Shown here one piece after another: positions 51,905 through 59,375 of a stretch of 64,000 bases of DNA (position 1 is its first letter; every line of letters begins with the position of its first letter). A program made the position numbers and the translations under genes. The notes below the pieces were generated by a model. It did not search any database. It saw only the letters and a program-made list of their open reading frames with translations, and was not told the origin of the DNA. The stretch is from positions 1,054,001-1,118,000 of the forward strand of contig OY764876.1 of assembly GCA_963668595.1 (NCBI GenBank), written 5' to 3'. The DNA is from GWE2-42-39 sp963668595. GTDB lineage: Bacteria; Bacteroidota; Bacteroidia; Bacteroidales; Prolixibacteraceae.

Positions 51905-53272
51905 ATGAATAAAAAAGAAGTATTTGCTGTTTTCGATATCGGCAAAACGAATAAAAAAATACTGCTGTTCGATAAATACATGAAAGTAGTGTTTCAGCAA
52001 GAGGAAAAGTTTCCGGTTATTGCCGATGAAGATGATGAAGAATGTGACGATATTCTGCTGATTGAAAATTGGATTCGAACGAGCTTAACGAATTTATTGG
52101 CTGGTTCCGATTTTGATGTAAAAGCTGTGAATTTCTCGACCTATGGAGCTTCGCTTGCTTTTCTCGATGAATCAGGAAACCGGCTGACTCCGATTTATAA
52201 TTATTTGAAAGATGTGGACGAATCCATCCAAACAAGATTGTTTGAAAAATATGGCGGAAAAGCTGAGTTTTGCAGGCAAACAGCCAGTCCGGCCTTAGGA
52301 AAGCTACTCAATTCGGGCATTCAAATTCTCTGGTTGAGAAATGAACGTCCGGAAATATTTCAGCAGGTAAAGCATATTCTTCATTTTCCGCAGTATTTAT
52401 CGTATTTGCTGACCGGAAAAATATCGGCTGAATCTACATCTATTGGCTGTCATACATTTCTGTGGAATTTTGATACGAAAAACTATCATCGCTGGTTGGA
52501 TGAAGCTGGAATTCAGTTGACAAGTCCGGAGCCCAATTCATTTGCTCAAAAAGTAACCATTGCTGGTTCAGCGTTAAATGTTGGCATCGGTATTCACGAT
52601 AGTTCGGCATCGCTGGTTCCATATCTGAAAGCCAGTAAAACGCCGTTTTTGCTTATTTCTACCGGAACATGGTGTGTCAATATGAATCCGTTCAATGCTT
52701 CGCCACTGACAGCACATCAATTAAAAAATGATTGCTTGTGTTACCTGAGCGCAGAGCAAAAACCTGTAAAATCGTCGCGATTGTTCATGGGACACATTCA
52801 TGATGTTAATGTTCTGCGGCTGAGTTCTTATTTCGGAGTAAATTCTGATCAATATAAAAAATTAGCAATCAACGAGAAACTACTTACGAATTATCTGAAT
52901 ACTTCAGTGGAAAGTGTATTTTTTAGCGATAACACATCCGCCAATTACATTGATGAAACGGTCGATTTATCAATGTTTTCCGATTTTTCGGAAGCCTACC
53001 ACCGCTTGATGTTTGATTTGACAAAGCTGAATGTAAAATCAATTGATTTAATTACAGAGCCCAACGATGGGGTAGCAAGAATCTATATTGCAGGCGGGTT
53101 TGCCCGAAATGAAATATTTGTTCGTCTGATTGCTTCGTTATTTTCGGAAAAAGAAGTGTTTACTTCCGAAGTTGATAATTCAAGCGCCTTAGGTGCTGCA
53201 ATGGTGCTCGATGACTTGTTTGAGTCTGATTATGAAATTGATCTGGGTTTGAAAAAATGGTTGCCGCTATAA
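51905..53272 (+). CDS. rhaB: FGGY-family carbohydrate kinase, probable rhamnulokinase
   Basis: 455 residues. FGGY features: FAVFDIGKTNKKILLFD (nucleotide-binding start), VNFSTYGASLAFLDESG, GCHTFLWNFDTKNYHRWL, VGIGIHDSSASLVPYL, FLLISTGTWCVNMNPF and IYIAGGFARNEIFVRLIASL. By position between the two aldolase genes and after rhaA it should phosphorylate L-rhamnulose; L-fuculose or xylulose kinases share the family. It is somewhat divergent from enterobacterial RhaB. Confidence 0.85.
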   Translation: MNKKEVFAVFDIGKTNKKILLFDKYMKVVFQQEEKFPVIADEDDEECDDILLIENWIRTSLTNLLAGSDFDVKAVNFSTYGASLAFLDESGNRLTPIYNYLKDVDESIQTRLFEKYGGKAEFCRQTASPALGKLLNSGIQILWLRNERPEIFQQVKHILHFPQYLSYLLTGKISAESTSIGCHTFLWNFDTKNYHRWLDEAGIQLTSPEPNSFAQKVTIAGSALNVGIGIHDSSASLVPYLKASKTPFLLISTGTWCVNMNPFNASPLTAHQLKNDCLCYLSAEQKPVKSSRLFMGHIHDVNVLRLSSYFGVNSDQYKKLAINEKLLTNYLNTSVESVFFSDNTSANYIDETVDLSMFSDFSEAYHRLMFDLTKLNVKSIDLITEPNDGVARIYIAGGFARNEIFVRLIASLFSEKEVFTSEVDNSSALGAAMVLDDLFESDYEIDLGLKKWLPL

Positions 53273-53293
53273 TCGCCAATAAAATGAACTTTT

Positions 53294-53313
53294 TTGTTGA
53301 CTGATTTCAACAA
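53294..53313 (+). promoter_or_regulatory. Intercistronic hairpin between kinase and second aldolase gene
   Basis: TTGTTGA (53294-53300) and TCAACAA (53307-53313) form a perfect 7-bp stem with a 6-base loop in the 64-base gap. Confidence 0.4.
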
Positions 53314-53336
53314 GAATAAAATTAATCTACTTTTAG

Positions 53337-54659
53337 ATGACAGATAATAATACAAGCATTATGAAACAACTGGATGTAAAACTGATGCATCCGAGTGTAC
53401 AGATTATTAAGGTAATCAGTCGGATTTATAAAAATGGAATGACCACCACTTCTGGTGGAAATATTTCCATTTTAGACGAAAACGGAGATATTTGGGTAAC
53501 TCCATCAGCCGTTGACAAAGGTTCGCTAACCGAAAAAGATATCATTTGTGTGAAAGCTGACGGAACAATTATTGGCAATCACCGTCCTTCATCGGAATTT
53601 CCTTTCCATAAGGCTATTTATGAAGTCAGACCCGATATTTGTGCCATTATTCATGCACATCCACCGGCACTGGTTTCGTTCAGTATTGTACGTAAAATAC
53701 CGGACACCAATATTATTCCGCAGGCCAAAGAAATTTGCGGAACCATTGGTTATGCGCCTTATGGTTTACCTGGCAGTGACGAATTAGGAATAAAAATTGC
53801 CGATGAATTTCGTAAAAGCCCGGTAATGGCAGTAATTATGGAAAACCACGGAACTGTTCTGGGTGGCAAAGATTTGCTGGATGCTTACACGCGCTTCGAA
53901 ACCTTGGAATTTTGTGCCCGAACAATTATCAATGCCCGCACGATTGGACAACCCATATTTTTAACCGATGAGCAAATTGCCGGATTCGAGAAACAAATTC
54001 CGTATGCAATTCCCCGCTTTCAGGACGTAAACTATCCGTCGGAAGAAAGGGCTATTCGCGAAGAAATTTGCCGAATTGTTCGCCGTGCCTGCGATCAGGG
54101 CTTGATGATCAGTTCTTACGGAACGGTTTCTGTTCGCTGGAAAAAGAACGATTTTCTGATTACTCCACCTCATGTTGCACGCTGGGATATTGTTCCGGAG
54201 GATATTGTGCAAGTACGTAATGGAATGGCCGAAGCAGGCAAAACACCGAGCAGATCGGTATTTTTGCATCAGCGCATTTACCAAATGAATCCACATATCA
54301 ATTCTATTATACTGACACAGCCACCTCATTTGATGGCTTTTGGTACCACCAATGAAAAGTTCAACGTTCGTACAATTCCCGAAAGCTGGATTTTCCTGCA
54401 GGATGTCCCTTGTCTGCCGTTTGGATCTCATTTCCAGGGACAAGAAATCATTCCTGAATTATTAAGTAAAAATACACCTGCGGTATTAGTTGCCAACGAT
54501 TCATTTATTGTTACCGGCGATAAACTTTTACAAACATTCGACCGTCTTGAAGTTGCCGAATTTAGTGCAAAATCGCTGGTGTTGGCAGCCTCGCTAGGCG
54601 AATTGGTTCCTATTAACGATGAACAAGTAGAAGATTTGCGCCGGAAATTTTTGGCATAG
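53337..54659 (+). CDS. Tandem class II aldolase/adducin-domain protein with a degenerate second domain
   Basis: 440 residues, two copies of the class II aldolase fold. The first (about 10-215) keeps the active site: TSGGNISIL, SSEFPFHKAIYE (Glu), IIHAHPPAL (two His), MENHGTVLGG (third His). The second (about 230-440) aligns but reads SRSVFLHQRIYQ, IILTQPPHL and VANDSFIVTG, so the Glu and all three His are gone. The first half may be a sugar-phosphate aldolase, the second a structural or binding module. Last gene of the rha operon. An alternative start at 53361 (MKQLD) exists. Confidence 0.82.
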   Translation: MTDNNTSIMKQLDVKLMHPSVQIIKVISRIYKNGMTTTSGGNISILDENGDIWVTPSAVDKGSLTEKDIICVKADGTIIGNHRPSSEFPFHKAIYEVRPDICAIIHAHPPALVSFSIVRKIPDTNIIPQAKEICGTIGYAPYGLPGSDELGIKIADEFRKSPVMAVIMENHGTVLGGKDLLDAYTRFETLEFCARTIINARTIGQPIFLTDEQIAGFEKQIPYAIPRFQDVNYPSEERAIREEICRIVRRACDQGLMISSYGTVSVRWKKNDFLITPPHVARWDIVPEDIVQVRNGMAEAGKTPSRSVFLHQRIYQMNPHINSIILTQPPHLMAFGTTNEKFNVRTIPESWIFLQDVPCLPFGSHFQGQEIIPELLSKNTPAVLVANDSFIVTGDKLLQTFDRLEVAEFSAKSLVLAASLGELVPINDEQVEDLRRKFLA

Positions 54660-54678
54660 TAACATTAAATTGTAAATA

Positions 54679-55191
54679 TCAAAATGAGTCCCAGTGTAAG
54701 ATTTCGTTCAGTGGTTTTCGTATTTTCTCCCGTGCAGTTTCATTCGGAAATCCCAGCGGAACAATTACCAGCGGTTCAATATTTGCCGGAAGATTCAGCG
54801 CTTTTTTGCATGAATCAGGATTAAAGTTGCAAACCCAGCACGAACCAAGTCCTGATTCGGTTGCCTGCAAAACCATGTGATCCGCGGCAATGCAGGCATC
54901 TATTTCAGCAAAATTCTTTTGATCGTGTGTTCTGACCCATCCCTGCGATGAATCGGAACACACGACTATATATACAGGTGCCTTACCAAACCACTCGCGC
55001 GGATAACAGGAATAAAGCGCAGCTCGTGCTTCCTTATTTTCGACAATAATAAAATGCCAGGGCTGATAATTTACAGCAGAAGGAGCCATACGACCTGCTT
55101 CGGCTATATTTTCCAATACTTTTTTGGGTATAGATTGCCCGGTGTATTTTCGAATTGAAAAACGCTGATTGATTAGTTGTTGAAAATTCAT
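54679..55191 (-). CDS. Nitroreductase-family flavoprotein
   Basis: 170 residues, small nitroreductase fold: INQRFSIRKYTGQSIPKKVL (FMN-binding Arg-Ser-x-Arg type), AEAGRMAPSAVNYQPWHFIIV, AADHMVLQATESGLGSCWVC and PLGFPNETAREKIRKPLNEI. Uses FMN and NAD(P)H; substrate unknown. Convergent with the rhamnose operon, 19 bases after its last stop. Confidence 0.9.
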   Translation of the reverse strand: MNFQQLINQRFSIRKYTGQSIPKKVLENIAEAGRMAPSAVNYQPWHFIIVENKEARAALYSCYPREWFGKAPVYIVVCSDSSQGWVRTHDQKNFAEIDACIAADHMVLQATESGLGSCWVCNFNPDSCKKALNLPANIEPLVIVPLGFPNETAREKIRKPLNEILHWDSF

Positions 55192-55396
55192 TTTAAATTG
55201 ATGTTTGAATGACGAATTTACTTAAAACTAAAAAGAGCAGGGGAGATTTTGCGATAAAATCAGTATTGAAATGTTAAATTTTTCATAAAATGAAAAAATG
55301 GTGTAACAAAAATTGAATAGTGTAGTCTTACATGCAGGAAAGAGATTGAAAACCTCTTGAAACAACAAAAACAATTAGAAAACAAAATTCAAAGTC

Positions 55397-55861
55397 ATGA
55401 AAAACAATGTATTTGTAATGGCATTATTATGTCTGTTTTTTTTCACCTCAGCTGTAAAAGCTACCGAATTAACCACCGAAGTTTTTAAAATTACTCCAAT
55501 TGAAAAACTGTCTGACGAATCTACCGCAACAAAAGCCTGGGCTTTGAACTACACCGGAAAAGAAGATCATGGTTTTGTTATTGAACTGCATCCAACCAAA
55601 AAAGGATTAGAATATGTGGTATATTCTGAATATTTTGAAGTGAGCTATGCTTGCTGCAAAAAAGGATTTGGAGCAAAAAAAGTAAAAGCTGAATGGAGCA
55701 AAGTCGCAGCCAGCTTAACTGACAAAGTTCTGGACGAAGGACAATTAATGCGCCAGCAAATTCTCTCGCCCGACCAGGTAAGTGAAAAAGAAGCTCTTGG
55801 ATTAATTGCCAGCTATTTGCCTGAATTAGTAAAAATGGAATACAAACATTTGTTGAACTAA
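55397..55861 (+). CDS. Small secreted protein of unknown function
   Basis: 154 residues with a signal peptide (MKNNVFVMALLCLFFFTSAVKA). The mature part has a beta-rich segment (GFVIELHPTKKGLEYVVYSE) containing ACCKKGFG with adjacent Cys residues and a helical C-terminus (QILSPDQVSEKEALGLIASY). No family recognised. Followed by a strong terminator. Confidence 0.72.
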   Translation: MKNNVFVMALLCLFFFTSAVKATELTTEVFKITPIEKLSDESTATKAWALNYTGKEDHGFVIELHPTKKGLEYVVYSEYFEVSYACCKKGFGAKKVKAEWSKVAASLTDKVLDEGQLMRQQILSPDQVSEKEALGLIASYLPELVKMEYKHLLN

Positions 55862-55879
55862 TAATCAGTTATTAGTTGA

Positions 55880-55920
55880 TAGAGAGAGGTCATTGGAAAC
55901 GATGACCTCTCTCATTTTTT
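55880..55920 (+). terminator. Strong intrinsic terminator
   Basis: GAGAGAGGTCAT (55882-55893) pairs perfectly with ATGACCTCTCTC (55902-55913) and is followed by ATTTTTT. Bases 55921-56200 beyond it show no gene. Confidence 0.9.
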
Positions 55921-56200
55921 ATATCTTCCTCCTTCCTGTTTTTTCATAGACCAAGGTTCTACTTGCGTTTCGTAACAAGAAATCTTCTGCTCATCGCACT
56001 ATTTTCCGCTAATAGCTAATTTATCTTTCTATTATTTCTTTGGCTTCAGATCGCATTTTTTCGTTGTATATTTTTTTATAATTGGTTCTTTTGATCTGAA
56101 AATTTTTAGTTCGTTGTTTATTGAAAGAAATAGCTCTAAGCGAGTGTTTAAATCTTGTGCGATACTGTTAAAAAATACCTGATTAAATTGAAAAAGATCA

Positions 56201-56232
56201 TTGAAGCACCGTTTTTAAAAATTGTACCTTTG
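56201..56232 (+). promoter_or_regulatory. glyA promoter
   Basis: TTG (56201-56203), 21 bases, TACCTTTG (56225-56232) fits the -33/-7 pattern. The transcript would start near 56240, about 165 bases before glyA. Confidence 0.6.
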
Positions 56233-56280
56233 CCGGTGTTAAAAATGTAATAAACGAAACTCGGGAGTACGCCATTCGAA

Positions 56281-56307
56281 ATGATTATCCGTCAATTGGA
56301 GAATCAT
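56281..56307 (+). promoter_or_regulatory. Hairpin in the glyA leader
   Basis: ATGATT (56281-56286) pairs with AATCAT (56302-56307), and the inner TCC with GGA, around a 7-base loop; it lies 25 bases before the leader ORF. Confidence 0.45.
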
Positions 56308-56331
56308 ACGGTTCATTAATAAACAAAAGCC

Positions 56332-56406
56332 ATGAGAACGGTGAGAAAAATAAAAACCGTAGGAATTACAAAAGCGATTATAACAACCAAATTATACATG
56401 CTATGA
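56332..56406 (+). CDS. 24-codon leader ORF overlapping the glyA start
   Basis: ATG at 56332 opens a frame of 24 codons, MRTVRKIKTVGITKAIITTK followed by LYML, ending with TGA at 56404-56406. The stop overlaps the glyA ATG at 56403 in an ATGA arrangement, and a second ATG at 56406 shares its A. The peptide holds five Thr, four Ile and four Lys. It lies wholly inside the predicted glyA leader RNA. Translational coupling or a leader-peptide control is inferred; the frame could also be accidental. Confidence 0.5.
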   Translation: MRTVRKIKTVGITKAIITTKLYML

Positions 56407-57683
56407 TGAGAGATACCAAAGTATTTGAGATCATTGAAAAAGAACGTCAGCGCCAGCTGCACGGCATTGAATTAATTGCCTCCGAAAACTTTGTGAGCGA
56501 ACAAGTGATGGAAGCAATGGGATCAGTAATGACCAACAAATATGCCGAAGGTTATCCTGGCAAACGCTACTACGGTGGCTGTCAATGCGTGGACGAAACT
56601 GAAACCCTGGCAATTGAGCGTATTAAAGAATTATTCGGCGCAGAGTATGCCAATGTTCAGCCTCACTCTGGTGCTCAGGCCAATGCCGCAGTCTTGAGTG
56701 TGATACTTAATCCGGGCGATTCATTCCTCGGTCTCGATTTAGCACATGGAGGTCACTTGTCTCACGGGTCTCCGGTAAACTCATCAGGTATTCTTTATCG
56801 TCCGATTGCTTACCACGTGAAAGAAGAAACCGGAATGGTGGATTACGATGAGATGGAAGCTTTGGCTCTGGAACATAAACCAAAATTAATTATTGGTGGA
56901 GCTTCGGCCTATTCTCGTGAATGGGATTATGCCCGCATGCGTAAAATTGCAGATCAAATTGGTGCAATGCTGATGATCGACATGGCTCACCCGGCAGGTC
57001 TGATTGCTGCAGGTTTACTTGAAAACCCCGTAAAACATGCGCATGTTGTAACATCAACAACTCATAAAACTCTTCGCGGCCCACGTGGTGGTATTATTTT
57101 GATGGGCAAAGATTTCGAAAACCCATTTGGGTTCAAGACTCCGAAAGGCGAAACGAAAATGATGTCAGCCGTCATTGATTTTGCTGTATTCCCAGGTCAA
57201 CAAGGTGGTCCACTCGAGCACGTAATTGCATCCAAAGCAGTTGCTTTTGGCGAAGCACTCGATCCTTCCTATACAGTTTATCAGGCACAGGTGAAGAAAA
57301 ATGCATCGGTAATGGCCCAGGCATTCATCAATAAAGGCTACAAAGTAATTTCAGGAGGAACTGACAATCATTCAATGTTGATTGACTTACGTACCAAATT
57401 TCCGGAATTGACAGGTAAAGTAGCCGAGAATGTATTGGTGAAAGCGGACATCACAATCAATAAAAACATGGTTCCTTTTGATAGTCGTTCTCCATTCCAG
57501 ACTTCAGGCTTACGCGTAGGAACTCCGGCGATTACAACCCGCGGTGTTAAAGAAGACATGATGCCGGTTATCGTTGATTTGATCGACCAGGTATTGAGCG
57601 ATGTTGAAAACGAAGCTGTAATTACTTCGGTTCGTGCTAAAGTGAATGAAATAATGAAAGATTACCCGCTTTTTGCCTGGTAA
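56403..57683 (+). CDS. glyA: Serine hydroxymethyltransferase
   Basis: 426 residues. The start is MMRDTKVFEIIEKE at 56403 or the adjacent ATG at 56406. Motifs: HGIELIASENFVSEQV, NKYAEGYPGKRYYGGCQ, NVQPHSGAQANAAVL, DMAHPAGLIAAGL and the PLP-lysine site VTSTTHKTLRGPRGG. It transfers the serine hydroxymethyl group to tetrahydrofolate, forming glycine and methylene-THF. Preceded by a 165-base leader with a short ORF that overlaps the start codon. Confidence 0.97.
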   Translation: MMRDTKVFEIIEKERQRQLHGIELIASENFVSEQVMEAMGSVMTNKYAEGYPGKRYYGGCQCVDETETLAIERIKELFGAEYANVQPHSGAQANAAVLSVILNPGDSFLGLDLAHGGHLSHGSPVNSSGILYRPIAYHVKEETGMVDYDEMEALALEHKPKLIIGGASAYSREWDYARMRKIADQIGAMLMIDMAHPAGLIAAGLLENPVKHAHVVTSTTHKTLRGPRGGIILMGKDFENPFGFKTPKGETKMMSAVIDFAVFPGQQGGPLEHVIASKAVAFGEALDPSYTVYQAQVKKNASVMAQAFINKGYKVISGGTDNHSMLIDLRTKFPELTGKVAENVLVKADITINKNMVPFDSRSPFQTSGLRVGTPAITTRGVKEDMMPVIVDLIDQVLSDVENEAVITSVRAKVNEIMKDYPLFAW

Positions 57684-57702
57684 TTTCTACTGATAATATA
57701 TT

Positions 57703-57744
57703 TTAAAAACCGCTCTTTCGAACAAACGGAAGGGCGGTTTTTGT
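57703..57744 (+). terminator. glyA terminator
   Basis: AAAAACCGCTCTT (57705-57717) pairs with AAGGGCGGTTTTT (57730-57742, one mismatch), with a T-rich end. Confidence 0.8.
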
Positions 57745-57863
57745 TTTCCACCGAACGGTTATAATCTTCTGTTTATTAACAACAAACCGTTGAAAATATT
57801 CTTGTAAACAACTTGTTACTGTAGAAGAATCTTACGTCAGAATGATGTAATAACATCTACCAA

Positions 57864-57962
57864 ATGAGTAAAAAAATTAATCTGGACAAAAACGGGAATC
57901 TTATCGCTGTAATTATCAGTGTGGGAATTGCTTTAATTCTGGCTTTGTTTGCTTACCTGTGA
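57864..57962 (+). CDS. 32-residue single-pass membrane microprotein
   Basis: The frame encodes MSKKINLDKNGNLIAVIISV followed by GIALILALFAYL. A basic N-terminus and one hydrophobic helix (about 13-32) end exactly at the C-terminus, as in tail-anchored small membrane proteins. It lies between the glyA terminator and a second plus-strand terminator (58021-58052), so it has its own transcription unit. A small palindrome GATGT-AATA-ACATC (57844-57857) is just upstream. Function unknown. Confidence 0.55.
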   Translation: MSKKINLDKNGNLIAVIISVGIALILALFAYL

Positions 57963-58018
57963 CTAAAAAAAAGGTCTCAAAACAGATAAAAGAATATTAC
58001 TACACGGGCATAAGTCCG

Positions 58019-58056
58019 GAAACGGGGAAAGACCGACTGATCTTTTCCCGTTTTTT
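58019..58056 (+). terminator. Intrinsic terminator
   Basis: AACGGGGAAAGA (58021-58032) pairs with TCTTTTCCCGTT (58041-58052, one mismatch) and is followed by T4. It closes the microprotein unit and overlaps the 3' end region of the regulator gene. Confidence 0.7.
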
Positions 58057-59233
58057 ATTCTATTTGCATCAATTCACACGCAAGATCCGTTTTGTCTATT
58101 CCTTCTACTTTAAAAAGCATGCTGTAATTTCCCGAAGAAATAACTTTTGAATGCTCCGTTTCCAGCTGATTTACAAAATCAGGACTAGCAAGGCGCGAAA
58201 CGGTTGAAATATTACCAATATCAACCGACGAAAGAAACAGCATGAAGTGATTGTTATTATATCCTTGTCTTACAATAACCATCGGATAATCAACTTCTTT
58301 TTGCTTAATTATTCCCGGAGCATAAACCGAAGCACAGGGATCAGAGGATGTAATATATTGCTTTCCGTCGCCAGCAATACCATAAGTGAAATTGATTTCT
58401 TTGATTACAGATTCAAACAAGCCCATGTTTTTATAATTACCAACAAAAATGATATTGTAATCTTTTAAATCTGTTGGTTGAAGATCTGAGCTTAGTTTCA
58501 CTTTTACATCGGTTTGTGTGTTGCCAAGAATTTTGAGAATATCGTTTTGGCAAAATACGGCCATTTTAGGTAAATAGGTGAGTGGCGATTTGTTGAATTG
58601 CTTCATTAAGTCAGGTTGCTTGTCTAGCAAATGCTCGAAATCGTTTTCCGAATTGATACTGAAATCGCGGTAAACGCCAACTTTTCCGGTAGGTAAAACT
58701 CCACTAAAAACAAAATGATCGCCCAAAACAAGTAACGTTGCTTTATCGCTACGAATAAAATCACCCCAAATAATTGAATGCTCCCAATGGTTTTTTGTTG
58801 CCGGACGTAAAAGCATCCATGCGCAAACAATTACACAAACAACCGCTATTGTGACAGAAATAGCAAAAGGCAAAAAATATTTCTGACGAGCTGGCAATTT
58901 CTTTTTTTGAGGAGACTTAAAGTGAACTGTGTATTTCCCTTTCTCAATTTCAAAAATAATCGGGTCTTTTTTTCCTTCTAATAAATAATATTCCTGCAGC
59001 TTTTTTCTCAGATTATGAATATACACCCGAATGTTTGCATCGGGTTTGCCTTCGTCGGTATATTTTTTCCCAAATAGCTCAATTCCAATGGTAAATTCCT
59101 TCAGTTCTTTTTCATGCAGGGTTGCATTAACTAAGTAACTGAGCAAATCGCAGCTTATTTTTGATTTTTTAAAGTATTTACTTTCCAATATTCTAACTAA
59201 CTGACTATTTATTTGCTCTTTAGTGTGATTCAT
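58055..59233 (-). CDS. Membrane-anchored winged-helix regulator (ToxR/CadC-like)
   Basis: 392 residues. Residues 1-105 form a winged-helix DNA-binding domain of the kind found at the start of membrane-bound regulators (LKEFTIGIELFGKKYTDEGK, PDANIRVYIHNLRKKLQEYY, IIFEIEKGKYTVHF). One membrane helix follows (about 118-141, FLPFAISVTIAVVCVIVCAW), then about 250 residues outside the membrane. It is divergent from the DUF1080-oxidoreductase operon, with palindromes in between, and probably senses a periplasmic signal to control it. Ligand unknown. Confidence 0.82.
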   Translation of the reverse strand: MNHTKEQINSQLVRILESKYFKKSKISCDLLSYLVNATLHEKELKEFTIGIELFGKKYTDEGKPDANIRVYIHNLRKKLQEYYLLEGKKDPIIFEIEKGKYTVHFKSPQKKKLPARQKYFLPFAISVTIAVVCVIVCAWMLLRPATKNHWEHSIIWGDFIRSDKATLLVLGDHFVFSGVLPTGKVGVYRDFSINSENDFEHLLDKQPDLMKQFNKSPLTYLPKMAVFCQNDILKILGNTQTDVKVKLSSDLQPTDLKDYNIIFVGNYKNMGLFESVIKEINFTYGIAGDGKQYITSSDPCASVYAPGIIKQKEVDYPMVIVRQGYNNNHFMLFLSSVDIGNISTVSRLASPDFVNQLETEHSKVISSGNYSMLFKVEGIDKTDLACELMQIE

Positions 59234-59244
59234 TCACTTGATTT

Positions 59245-59347
59245 TAACGTTACTTATAACGGTTATAAAACTCATTTCAGACTAACAAATATACCTTAAA
59301 AACTTAAATTTCGTATATTCGTTAGCGTTAACGATAAATTTTAACGA
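59245..59347. promoter_or_regulatory. Divergent control region with AACG-containing palindromes
   Basis: TAACGTTA (59245-59252), TTATAAC-G-GTTATAA (59254-59268) and CGTTAGCGTTAACG (59320-59333) are symmetric or near-symmetric and share AACG/CGTT; TTTAACG follows at 59341. A minus-strand -7 box TATATTTG (59293-59286) for the regulator lies among them. Candidate sites for the adjacent regulator. Confidence 0.5.
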
Positions 59348-59375
59348 TTCAAATAATTAACTAAACTCAATAAAC

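Noticed and set aside
53961..54443. 160-codon antisense frame in the second aldolase gene
   Set aside because: Composition is that of an opposite-strand shadow; the sense frame has clear domain structure.
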